Of a DNA stretch of 11,390 nucleotides, positions 1 to 6,362 are shown in pieces (position 1 is the first letter of the stretch; every line of letters starts with the position of its first letter). This DNA is from Methanomassiliicoccus sp. UBA386 (GTDB lineage: Archaea; Thermoplasmatota; Thermoplasmata; Methanomassiliicoccales; Methanomassiliicoccaceae). Position numbers and translations under genes: made by a program. The stretch lies in the NCBI GenBank assembly GCA_002498285.1, contig DAGU01000073.1, forward strand, positions 24,731 through 36,120. Reading direction: 5' to 3'. Below the pieces are notes generated by a model. The model had not been told where the DNA came from and ran no database searches. It saw only the letters and a list, made by a program, of their open reading frames with translations.

Positions 1-939
1 GCGCGCACCATCGCCCTGCAGATGCCCGAAGGGCTGAAGTCCCACGGGCAGGAACTGGCAAAGGAGATCGAGCGGCGGACCTCGGGCCGATGCGTCCTCA
101 TCGCCGACCCCTGCTACGGCGCCTGCGACGTGGACCGCCGCTTCTCCGATTACGCCGACGTCCTGGTACAGTTCGGCCATGCCGACATACCGTCCATGCA
201 GGCCGGCCCCGACGTCCTGTTCGTGGAGGTCTTCATGGACATGGATATCTCGGAGCTGCTGCCCCGGGCGCTTCCGCTCCTCAAGGGCACGGTCGGCGTT
301 CTTACCACCGTACAGCACGTGAAGATGCTCCCCTCGGTGGTGAAGTGGCTGGAGGCCAATCACCATAGGGCACTGGTGGGGAAGGGGGACAGCCGCATCG
401 TCTTCGAGGGGCAGGTGCTGGGATGCAACATTAGCGCCGTGGAGCCGTTGAAAGGCCTTGCGGACAGCTTTCTGTACATCGGCAGCGGCGACTTCCACCC
501 TTTAAGCGTGGCCATTGAGACCTCCCTGCCGGTGGTGGTCGTCGACCCCCTAATGCAGGAGGTGAGGGAGCTGGGCGAACTGCGAGAGAGGATCCTGAGA
601 CAGAGGCACGGCGCCATCGTCCGGGCCTCCCAGGCCGAGAGGTTCGTCGTGCTGGTCTCGACAAAAGCGGGGCAGAACCGAATGGAGATGGCATGGAGCC
701 TCCGACACCTGCTGGAGGAGCACAACCGCTCGGCCGACATCGTCGCGCTGGAGGAGTTCCATCCCGACCGGCTGCTTCCTTTCGACGCCGACGCTTACGT
801 TTCCACGGCCTGTCCGCGCATCGCCATCGACGATTATTTGCGGTATCCCAAGCCGCTCCTGACCCCGGTGGAGGTGGAGATCGTCCTGGGCCTCAGGAGC
901 TGGGACGATTACCGCCTGGACAGCATAGCCGGCGATTAG
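1..939 (+). CDS. dph2: Diphthamide biosynthesis enzyme Dph2, 5'-truncated
   Basis: Archaeal Dph2 is a noncanonical radical-SAM [4Fe-4S] enzyme. It transfers the 3-amino-3-carboxypropyl group of SAM to a histidine of elongation factor 2, the first step of diphthamide synthesis in the cytoplasm. The reading frame is open from the first base (ARTIALQMPEGLK), so the true start lies upstream and the ATG at 22 is internal. Numbered from that ATG, the three widely spaced cluster cysteines expected for the family are visible: C35 in DPCYGACD, C135 in VLGCN and C264 in STACPRIAIDD. The spacings of about 100 and 129 residues fit archaeal Dph2. About 312 residues are present; the usual length is about 330-350, so only a short N-terminal piece is missing. 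The gene ends with TAG at 937-939, overlapping the stop of the convergent minus-strand gene. Confidence 0.93.
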   Translation, partial: ARTIALQMPEGLKSHGQELAKEIERRTSGRCVLIADPCYGACDVDRRFSDYADVLVQFGHADIPSMQAGPDVLFVEVFMDMDISELLPRALPLLKGTVGVLTTVQHVKMLPSVVKWLEANHHRALVGKGDSRIVFEGQVLGCNISAVEPLKGLADSFLYIGSGDFHPLSVAIETSLPVVVVDPLMQEVRELGELRERILRQRHGAIVRASQAERFVVLVSTKAGQNRMEMAWSLRHLLEEHNRSADIVALEEFHPDRLLPFDADAYVSTACPRIAIDDYLRYPKPLLTPVEVEIVLGLRSWDDYRLDSIAGD

Positions 940-2114
940 ACGAGGGCGACCTCCACCGACGCTACCTTCCTGAAGGGGGCCATTAGCTCCGCCTCCCTGC
1001 TAATGCGCCCCATGTCCTCATCGGACAGCATTCGGTAGGCGCGGACATCCAGGCGCAGGGTCGTCCCTTTCTTGCGGGGCCGCCATGTTCCCACGATCTC
1101 GCCGTCACACAGCACCGCTCCCGGCGAGCCGGAGGCTCGCCACAGCTCCCGCCTGCGCTCCCGCTGCGGCATGAGGATCGCGCGGTCCCTTTGCTGCAGG
1201 TATGGATCATGGGGCGGCAGGAGCCTGGCGCCCTTCGGGAGCTGCGCATTATTGAACAGTTCCATTTGCTCGTCGAGGAGCCACATGGCCCTGCCATCCA
1301 TGACGACCTCGCTCATGCCCCCCTCGGCCAGCCTCCACAGGGCGGTGGCGTGCTCGATGCCGACGCCGCTCCATTGGGCGAAGCAGCGCTCGGTGGACGG
1401 GCCGTAGCAGCGCAGATAGCGTTCGACAAGCTGGCGGCAGTCCGCGTCATCCACTTCGTGGCCCAGCCACTGCTCTGTAAGAACCAGCGGCGATAGGCCA
1501 TTGCGATGTTCGGCGAAGCACACCGCCCCGCGCATTCCCATGAGGTACAGGGCGAAGCGCACGATCGCCTCCCCCTTGGTGACGCCCCGGCCCAGGCCAG
1601 AATCCTGCATCCATGCCTCTTGCCGTCCATGGCCTAGCACGGAAGCGATCCGGCGGGCGCAGCGGGCAGCCAGCTCGGCCTTGGGCATCTCCCTCCCGTC
1701 GAGCTCCGCCCTGACGGCCTGCTCGGCCATCGCGTATGCGGTGGACATGTCGAGCTCCATTTCATCGAGGAGAGGGACGGCGCCGACAACGACATCTGCA
1801 AGGGAGTTCTCATCCGGCACGAGACATCGGCCGAACACGCCTGCCAGCGCCGTCGGGAAGAGGTGGGGCGAGGCCCGCATGCTCCATGCCTCCAGCATGG
1901 AACGGTCCAGCAGCGCGGAGCGCAGCATCTCCGGCGTCAGGCCGTCGACCCGGGCCAGCAACGATAGTGCGGCCGAGCCGGGAGGGGTGTTCTGTACGCC
2001 GCATGCGCCGGCAGCCTCGAGCATCCCATCGGCGGGAAGCCGTTCCGAGAGGTTATGCCCCGACAGGCGGTATCCCAGCACCTTCGACCTCTCCGCCTCG
2101 GCCATCGCGCTCAT
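936..2114 (-). CDS. AlkZ/YcaQ-like winged-helix DNA-binding protein (HTH_42 family)
   Basis: A 392-residue protein of the winged-helix family that includes the DNA glycosylases AlkZ and YcaQ, which unhook alkylated or crosslinked bases. Supporting features are the early motif GVQNTPPGSAAL (residues 39-50), followed by RVDGLTPEML; the late motif LLPPHDPYLQQRDRA; and a C-terminal beta segment with AVLCDGEIVGTWRPRKKGTTLRLDV. Family members carry three tandem winged-helix domains and a C-terminal beta-barrel, which fits this length. The catalytic pair of characterised glycosylases is Q-x-Q or Q-x-D; here the corresponding triplet appears to be Q41-N42-T43, so activity is uncertain and a DNA-binding or other role is possible. 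The ATG at 2114 is chosen because a BRE/TATA-like element lies about 29 bases upstream; the ATG three codons later is an alternative. The gene is monocistronic in view and tail-to-tail with dph2. Confidence 0.82.
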   Translation of the reverse strand: MSAMAEAERSKVLGYRLSGHNLSERLPADGMLEAAGACGVQNTPPGSAALSLLARVDGLTPEMLRSALLDRSMLEAWSMRASPHLFPTALAGVFGRCLVPDENSLADVVVGAVPLLDEMELDMSTAYAMAEQAVRAELDGREMPKAELAARCARRIASVLGHGRQEAWMQDSGLGRGVTKGEAIVRFALYLMGMRGAVCFAEHRNGLSPLVLTEQWLGHEVDDADCRQLVERYLRCYGPSTERCFAQWSGVGIEHATALWRLAEGGMSEVVMDGRAMWLLDEQMELFNNAQLPKGARLLPPHDPYLQQRDRAILMPQRERRRELWRASGSPGAVLCDGEIVGTWRPRKKGTTLRLDVRAYRMLSDEDMGRISREAELMAPFRKVASVEVALV

Positions 2115-2138
2115 CCCTTAGTTCATGGGGGCCGACCC

Positions 2139-2154
2139 GCTTAATCGTTTTCGT
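2139..2154 (-). promoter_or_regulatory. BRE/TATA-like promoter of the HTH_42 gene
   Basis: Read on the minus strand, this is a purine-rich ACGAAAACG followed by ATTAAGC. The TATA-like part is centred about 29 bases before the ATG at 2114, which predicts an almost leaderless transcript. It lies in the 109-base divergent region shared with mtxX. Prediction only. Confidence 0.5.
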
Positions 2155-2191
2155 GATGGCGATGCCGCTCCGAAAGGACGACCGGGACAAC

Positions 2192-2200
2192 TCTAATATC
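2192..2200 (+). promoter_or_regulatory. TATA-like box of mtxX
   Basis: TCTAATATC is centred about 27 bases before the ATG at 2224, in otherwise GC-rich DNA. This is the spacing expected of an archaeal TATA box serving a leaderless mRNA. The GAGGG directly abutting the ATG (2219-2223) is too close to act as a Shine-Dalgarno site, which also favours leaderless initiation. Confidence 0.55.
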
Positions 2201-2223
2201 CGCCCCAGACAATCACATGAGGG

Positions 2224-2982
2224 ATGCTAACCGCTGAGTCCATTCGTCTTCGTGCGCAGCGTTCCGGCCTCCGTATCGGACTGGGTGTGGGAACAGACGT
2301 GGAAAAGGCCAAGCGGGCGAAGCTGGAGGCAGAGGACCTGGGGTTCGCGGACGTCCTGCTCTACAATGACGCCAAGCGGCTGGCGGAGGACCTTCTCAAT
2401 GACCGGATCGATGCGGCGGTGCGCGGCGACATCGATTCCAATAGGGCCATGGAGGCCGTAAGGAGGTCCTTCCAGGTCAACAGGGTGCTCAGGGCGGCGT
2501 TCATGCAGCCCCGCGGGGGGAGGATGTTCCTTCTTGCCCCGGTGGGCATCGACGAGGGATGGACCATCGCCGAGAAGGTGGAGATCGCCCGGCTGTCGGC
2601 CAGGCTGATGCGCCGGCTGGACATCGAGCCGGAGGTGGGGTTCATGTCGGGCGGGCGCACCTCGGACAAGGGGCGTATGGCCGAGATCGACCGCAGCATC
2701 GAGGCGGCGGAGGCGGCCACGGAGATCGCCGTGTCCGAGGGCATCCGGGCGAGGGACGTCCAAGTGCTCATCGAGAACGCCGCCAAGGAGTGCGATGTCA
2801 TCATCGCCCCCGATGGCGTCTCGGGCAATCTCATCTTCCGCACCCTGCACTTCCTTGGCGGGGCGGCCGCGCTTGGCGCGCCAGTCCTGAACATCGACCG
2901 GGTATACATCGACACCTCGCGCGCCAAGACGTCCTACGGCGACTCCATCGCGCTGGCGTCCGCGCTGGCGTCCATGCGCTGA
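2224..2982 (+). CDS. mtxX: MtxX / methanogenesis marker protein 4, phosphotransacetylase-like
   Basis: A 252-residue protein matching the MtxX family (methanogen marker protein 4), which is related in fold to phosphate acetyl/butyryltransferases and largely confined to methanogens and relatives. Its function is not established; older annotations call it methyltransferase-related. Recognisable parts are the N-terminal RIGLGVGTD (17-24), AAVRGDIDSNRAM (64-76), FMSGGRTSDKGRM (140-152), and the most characteristic stretch around ENAAKECDVIIAPDGVSGNL (184-203) running into FRTLHFLGG. No membrane segment is seen and a cytoplasmic location is expected. The TATA-like box about 27 bases upstream supports the ATG at 2224. 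It is separated from queD by 48 bases containing a separate promoter, so it is probably its own transcript. This gene is the best evidence that the host is a methanogen or a descendant of one. Confidence 0.83.
   Translation: MLTAESIRLRAQRSGLRIGLGVGTDVEKAKRAKLEAEDLGFADVLLYNDAKRLAEDLLNDRIDAAVRGDIDSNRAMEAVRRSFQVNRVLRAAFMQPRGGRMFLLAPVGIDEGWTIAEKVEIARLSARLMRRLDIEPEVGFMSGGRTSDKGRMAEIDRSIEAAEAATEIAVSEGIRARDVQVLIENAAKECDVIIAPDGVSGNLIFRTLHFLGGAAALGAPVLNIDRVYIDTSRAKTSYGDSIALASALASMR
2949..2972 (+). repeat. Perfect 12-bp tandem duplication inside mtxX
   Basis: CGCGCTGGCGTC occurs twice head to tail and encodes ALAS-ALAS near the C-terminus of MtxX. The frame is kept. It is probably a slippage product in an alanine-rich helix and without further meaning. 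Confidence 0.6.
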
Positions 2983-2992
2983 GGCGTCGTTC

Positions 2993-3009
2993 AGAAAGGC
3001 AGATATAAT
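2993..3009 (+). promoter_or_regulatory. BRE/TATA promoter of the queDCE operon
   Basis: A purine-rich AGAAAGG (2993-2999) precedes AGATATAAT (3001-3009). The TATA part is centred about 26 bases before the ATG at 3031, so transcription is predicted to start at or very near that A and give a leaderless queD mRNA. This is the clearest TATA box of the window. Confidence 0.7.
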
Positions 3010-3030
3010 GATAATGGCGTCCTTGGCTAC

Positions 3031-3507
3031 ATGAGGATAGCCATCGATGGCAATTACTCCGGCATACGGTTCTCGGCTTCTCATTTCATTCCCGGCCATG
3101 ACAAGTGCGGGCGCCTTCATGGCCACTCCTACGTCCTGCACCTGGTGCTGCATGGCGACATGGGCGACAACGGCATGATCATGGACTTCGTGGACCTGAA
3201 GAGGGCGCTCAAGAACATGGTCGAGGAGCTGGACCACCGCGTGCTTCTTCCCGGACGATCGCCCTCCGTGAAGATAGAGCAGGGCAGCGAGGTCGAGGTC
3301 CTGGTGGGCAGCAAGCGTTACGTGTTCCCGCCTGAGGACGTCGCCATCCTGGATGTGGTCCAGTGCAGCGCGGAGGGCATGGCCGGCCTGATGCTGGAGC
3401 GTCTCATCGACGAGATCGCCTTCACGCCCAACGTGCATATGATCGAGGTCGGCCTGGACGAGGAGCGCGGGCAGACGGCATGGGCGGGCAGGGAGCTGCG
3501 GCCATGA
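3031..3507 (+). CDS. queD: 6-carboxytetrahydropterin synthase QueD
   Basis: A 158-residue zinc enzyme of the 6-pyruvoyltetrahydropterin synthase superfamily. It converts 7,8-dihydroneopterin triphosphate to 6-carboxy-5,6,7,8-tetrahydropterin, the first dedicated step to 7-deazaguanines (preQ0); in archaea preQ0 feeds archaeosine in tRNA. The zinc histidines are visible as H18 (SASHF), H30 and H32 (CGRLHGHSY). The catalytic cysteine is C26, in the C-x3-HGH arrangement typical of QueD rather than of biopterin-pathway PTPS. MDFVDLK (51-57) and ELDHR (66-70), with the second catalytic histidine at 69, are also present. Length is slightly above the common 120-150 residues, with an insertion around residues 72-97. 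The start follows a TATA box by about 26 bases. The stop overlaps the queC start (ATGA at 3504-3507). Confidence 0.92.
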   Translation: MRIAIDGNYSGIRFSASHFIPGHDKCGRLHGHSYVLHLVLHGDMGDNGMIMDFVDLKRALKNMVEELDHRVLLPGRSPSVKIEQGSEVEVLVGSKRYVFPPEDVAILDVVQCSAEGMAGLMLERLIDEIAFTPNVHMIEVGLDEERGQTAWAGRELRP

Positions 3508-4187
3508 AGGCGGTCGTCCTGCTGTCCGGCGGCCTGGACAGCACCACCACGCTGGCGTACGCCATCTCGCACGGCTACGAGGTAGTGGCGCTGACCGTCC
3601 GGTACGGGCAGAGGCACTCTCGCGAGCTGGACTCGGCCAAGGCGGTGGCGCGGCATTACGGCATCAAGCAGCACGTGGTCCTTGATCTCGACCTGTCATA
3701 TCTCAGGAAGAGCGCTCTGACATCCAGCGAGGTCGAGGTGCCGGTGCGCGATTCGGCGGAGGGCATAGGCGATGAGATACCGGCGACCTACGTTCCGGCG
3801 AGGAACATGCTCATGCTGAGCCTGGCCGCCGGCCTGTGCGAGACGGAGGGCGGCGAGGCGATCTTCATCGGGGCCAACGCCGTCGATTATTCCGGATATC
3901 CCGATTGCCGGCCGGAGTTCTTCCGAGCTTTCGAGGAGGTGCTGAAGGTTGGAACGAAGGCAGGCGTCGAGGGGCGGCCGATCAGGATCGAGGTGCCGAT
4001 CCTGCGCATGTCCAAGGCCGACATCGTCCGCCTGGCCAAGAAGCTGAACGCCCCGCTGGAGCTGACCTGGTCGTGCTACAACGGCAGGGAGGCGGCATGC
4101 GGCCATTGCGAATCATGCCTGCTAAGGCTGAAAGGATTCGAGGAGGCGGGGGAGAAGGACCCGATTCCGTACGAGGTATCGCCATGA
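3504..4187 (+). CDS. queC: 7-cyano-7-deazaguanine (preQ0) synthase QueC
   Basis: A 227-residue ATP-dependent enzyme that converts 7-carboxy-7-deazaguanine and ammonia into preQ0. The PP-loop SGGLDSTT is at residues 8-15. YVPARNMLMLS (96-106) and GANAVDYSGYPDCRPEF (123-139) are standard QueC signatures. A C-terminal zinc site is formed by C191, C199, C202 and C205 (SCYNGREAACGHCESC). Length matches the family (about 220-230). The ATG at 3504 is chosen because it begins exactly at the PP-loop strand (MKAVVLLSGG) and overlaps the queD stop as ATGA; the frame stays open further upstream, but that part duplicates queD coding sequence and has no QueC homology. Translational coupling with queD and queE is likely. 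The preQ0 product would go to the archaeal tRNA-guanine transglycosylase, which is not in this window. Confidence 0.95.
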   Translation: MKAVVLLSGGLDSTTTLAYAISHGYEVVALTVRYGQRHSRELDSAKAVARHYGIKQHVVLDLDLSYLRKSALTSSEVEVPVRDSAEGIGDEIPATYVPARNMLMLSLAAGLCETEGGEAIFIGANAVDYSGYPDCRPEFFRAFEEVLKVGTKAGVEGRPIRIEVPILRMSKADIVRLAKKLNAPLELTWSCYNGREAACGHCESCLLRLKGFEEAGEKDPIPYEVSP

Positions 4188-4813
4188 AGGTCATCGAGAT
4201 ATTCACATCGCTGCAGGGGGAAGGCGTGCTGATGGGTTCGCCCACCACCTTCGTTCGGTTCGAGGGATGTAACCTGGACTGCAAATGGTGCGACACCGCG
4301 TACGCACGAACGGGCGGGAAGGAGATGACGCCCCACCAGGTGCTGGACGAGGTGGAGAAGAAGGCCGTCCCCTTCGTATGCCTGACGGGCGGGGAGCCCA
4401 TGCTGCAGGAGGGCATACTCGAGATCATCGCCGATCTCCTCGACGCAGAGCACCACGTCACCGTCGAAACGAACGGCTCGCTGCCGCTGGAGTCGCTGCC
4501 AAATTCCGACGACCTCCTGATATCCATGGACGTCAAGTGCCCATCGTCAGGAATGAGCGACCGGCTTCACCGCGACAACCTGGAGTTCCTCGGTCCCCGG
4601 GACCAGCTCAAGTTCATCATCGCCGACCGGGTCGACTACCTGTACGCTAAGAAGGTGCTGCGGGAGAACGAGATAAACTGCCCGATCATCATGACGCCGG
4701 TCGGCGGCACCGAGCTGAAGGAGCTGGCGACCTGGGTCCTGGAGGACCGGCTGTGGGTCCGCGTGCTTCCGCAGCTGCACAAGCTCATCTGGGGAGAGAA
4801 ACGGGGCGTCTGA
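4184..4813 (+). CDS. queE: 7-carboxy-7-deazaguanine synthase QueE (radical SAM)
   Basis: A 209-residue radical-SAM enzyme that contracts 6-carboxytetrahydropterin to 7-carboxy-7-deazaguanine, the step between QueD and QueC. The N-terminus EIFTSLQGEG (5-14) is typical. The [4Fe-4S] motif C29-x3-C33-x2-C36 (CNLDCKWC) is followed by DTAYA. The SAM-binding GGEP is at 69-72 and VETNGS at about 94-99. VKCPSSG, FIIAD and the C-terminal LPQLHKLIWG are also family-like. The ATG at 4184 overlaps the queC stop as ATGA, giving a three-gene translationally coupled unit. The frame is open upstream, but that part lies inside queC. The stop (4811-4813) sits in the loop of a perfect 8-bp hairpin. Confidence 0.94.
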   Translation: MKVIEIFTSLQGEGVLMGSPTTFVRFEGCNLDCKWCDTAYARTGGKEMTPHQVLDEVEKKAVPFVCLTGGEPMLQEGILEIIADLLDAEHHVTVETNGSLPLESLPNSDDLLISMDVKCPSSGMSDRLHRDNLEFLGPRDQLKFIIADRVDYLYAKKVLRENEINCPIIMTPVGGTELKELATWVLEDRLWVRVLPQLHKLIWGEKRGV

Positions 4814-4822
4814 GCTCTCCCC
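4791..4822. terminator. Hairpin at the queE / MFS convergent junction
   Basis: GGGGAGAG (4791-4798) is perfectly complementary to CTCTCCCC (4815-4822), leaving a 16-base loop that contains the queE stop codon. It sits between the convergent ends of queE and the MFS gene (18 bases apart), so it could end or stabilise transcripts from both sides. No long T tract follows on either strand, so classical intrinsic termination is not certain. Confidence 0.45.
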
Positions 4823-4831
4823 CCGGTCGCT

Positions 4832-6256
4832 TCACGTGTATGTCTCTTCCTTCAGGATCAGCTTCTCCCCCCTTTGCGATATGGCCGCGCCGATGAGGGA
4901 TAGCGCTCCGCCGAACGATGTGGCGATGGCCACCGACCTTGCCAGCTCTCCTGCCAGCGGTCCGCCGGCGATGGCGCCGTAGTCCATCGAGCCCATCATG
5001 AGCGTCATTAGGATGGTGGCGATCGATATCCCCATGGCCACGCTCAGGTTCCTGGTGGTCGCCTGGATGCTGGAGGCCAGCGCGCTCTTCTCCTTTGGCA
5101 GGGCAAGCATCATCTCGCTGTTGTTGGGCGTCTGGAACAGGGAGCTCCCGACCCCCATGAGGAAGAACCCCATCACCGTCATCAGGACGTTGGCGACCAG
5201 GAAGCCGAACGCCATGACGAAGAAGCCCCCGGCCCGGACGACGTGCCCGGCCGCCGCGTAGGGGCGGAACCTCCGGGCATCGTACATCTTGCCCACCAGG
5301 GGAGAGCCGAACATGGTGACCGCTGGCAGCACCATGAAGATGAGGCCAACGATGGCGGGGTCGTAGTTCAGCACTCCCACGTAGTAGAATGGGCCGAGGA
5401 TGGTGACCATGCTCATGGACAGGAAGAACATGACCATGCTCAGTCCGACCAGCGTGAAGCGCCTCACCCCGAAGACCGAGATGTCCATCAGCGGATGCGG
5501 CGCGGTCCGCTCCCGCCGGATGAACAGGGCGATCGACGCCACGAACGCCAAGAGGGCGATGACGACCTCCAGCGCGACGGTCCCGTCCTGGCCCAGCCAG
5601 CCCAGCGTGAGCATCAGCGAGGACATCGACAGCACCCACAGGACCGTTCCGATATGGTCCATGTGCAGCCTGTCCACCAGGACCTCGTCGACCCTCAGGA
5701 CCTTTACGGCCGCCAGGGCCGCCACCGCCCCTATGGGGACGTTGACAAGGAAGATGGACTGCCAGCCGAGGGCGCCTACAAGAAAGCCGCCTATGACCGG
5801 CCCGAGCATGCCCCCCACCGCCACCGTGGAGCCGAGGAGCCCCATGGCCTTGCCCCGGTCCCGGATGCCGAACGAGCGGAAGACGATGGAGGTGGACACG
5901 CTAAAGAGCATAGACGCTCCGACGCCCTGGGCCACGCGGAAGAGGATCAACTGTCCCAGCTCGGCGGAGAGGGCGCACAGCAACGACGCCGCCGTGAAGG
6001 CCGCCAGGCCCGCGGTGAACATCTTGGCCTGCCCGGTCCGCTCGGACACCTTGCCGGCGACGATCAGGAAGCACGTCTGCGTTAACAGGTAGCCCGTCAC
6101 CACCCATTGGGCGTCGGCCACGGCCACGCCGAAGTCTGAGGTGATGGCCGGCAGCGCGATGTTCAGCGCCACCGCGTCCAGCACCGACATGAACACCCCG
6201 GACATCACGATGGCCAGTGCGATGTATCTTCCTTTGACCGCATCGACGCCGCCCAT
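4832..6256 (-). CDS. MFS drug-resistance-type transporter (DHA2-like, 14 TM)
   Basis: A 474-residue polytopic membrane protein of the major facilitator superfamily, most like DHA2 drug:proton antiporters. Visible signatures are TM1 with MSVLDAVALNIALPAI, then QWVVTGYLL, a motif A-like loop GKVSERTGQAK, FRVAQGVGASM, the antiporter motif C region GGMLGPVIGG, and WQSIFLVNVPIG. The second half contains FQTPNNSEMML and SSIQATTRNL, also typical. The hydrophobic segments and length suggest 14 helices. Substrate cannot be deduced. The ATG at 6256 (MGGVDAVKGRY) is preferred over one 28 codons upstream because the extra residues (WAGPWEGAIPYLTQPS) do not resemble a transporter N-terminus and a TATA-like box lies inside that stretch. 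AGGA lies a few bases before the ATG. The gene is divergent from leu and convergent with queE; no regulator is adjacent. Confidence 0.88.
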   Translation of the reverse strand: MGGVDAVKGRYIALAIVMSGVFMSVLDAVALNIALPAITSDFGVAVADAQWVVTGYLLTQTCFLIVAGKVSERTGQAKMFTAGLAAFTAASLLCALSAELGQLILFRVAQGVGASMLFSVSTSIVFRSFGIRDRGKAMGLLGSTVAVGGMLGPVIGGFLVGALGWQSIFLVNVPIGAVAALAAVKVLRVDEVLVDRLHMDHIGTVLWVLSMSSLMLTLGWLGQDGTVALEVVIALLAFVASIALFIRRERTAPHPLMDISVFGVRRFTLVGLSMVMFFLSMSMVTILGPFYYVGVLNYDPAIVGLIFMVLPAVTMFGSPLVGKMYDARRFRPYAAAGHVVRAGGFFVMAFGFLVANVLMTVMGFFLMGVGSSLFQTPNNSEMMLALPKEKSALASSIQATTRNLSVAMGISIATILMTLMMGSMDYGAIAGGPLAGELARSVAIATSFGGALSLIGAAISQRGEKLILKEETYT

Positions 6257-6285
6257 GTTATCCTGCCGGGAGAGAGAGGGTTGGG

Positions 6286-6293
6286 TTAAATAG
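6286..6293 (-). promoter_or_regulatory. TATA-like box of the MFS gene
   Basis: On the minus strand this reads CTATTTAA, centred about 33 bases before the ATG at 6256. It predicts a transcript with a leader of only a few bases. It lies about 40 bases from the oppositely oriented leu TATA box. Confidence 0.45.
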
Positions 6294-6310
6294 GGTATCG
6301 CTCCCTCCCA

Positions 6311-6321
6311 GGGCCCGGCCC
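6311..6321. promoter_or_regulatory. GC palindrome between the divergent MFS and leu promoters
   Basis: GGGCCCGGCCC is a perfect inverted repeat (5-bp arms, 1-base spacer) located 8 bases upstream of the leu TATA box, where an archaeal operator or activator site could lie. In GC-rich DNA an 11-bp palindrome of this kind may be chance. Confidence 0.2.
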
Positions 6322-6329
6322 ATGCAAGG

Positions 6330-6338
6330 TTAATATAC
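6330..6338 (+). promoter_or_regulatory. TATA box of the leu leader and operon
   Basis: TTAATATAC is centred at about 6334. With the usual archaeal distance of about 26 bases, transcription should begin near 6360, about 9 bases before the ATG of a short leucine-rich reading frame. No other equally good TATA box is seen before leuA; a weak CATACAAT (6534-6541) sits 26 bases before the alternative leuA start at 6563. Confidence 0.6.
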
Positions 6339-6362
6339 ACATGCCTCGTTCATAGGGGCAGT

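Noticed and set aside
2949..2972. 12-bp tandem repeat as a mobile or regulatory element
   Set aside because: In frame, inside a coding alanine-rich helix, only two copies; simple slippage explains it.
2227..3438. A 403-codon open frame on the minus strand opposite mtxX and queD
   Set aside because: Its translation is rich in His/Arg/Asp without domain signals and mirrors two well-recognised genes. In GC-rich DNA such antisense frames stay open by codon bias.
5243..6085. Long plus-strand frames opposite the MFS gene
   Set aside because: Products are strongly hydrophilic, His/Gln/Arg/Glu-rich mirrors of transmembrane codons. No promoter or ribosome-binding site.
6257..6340. Longer MFS start at 6340 (MYINLAWAGPWEG...)
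   Set aside because: The added 28 residues are unlike transporter N-termini, contain the likely TATA box of the gene and overlap the leu promoter.
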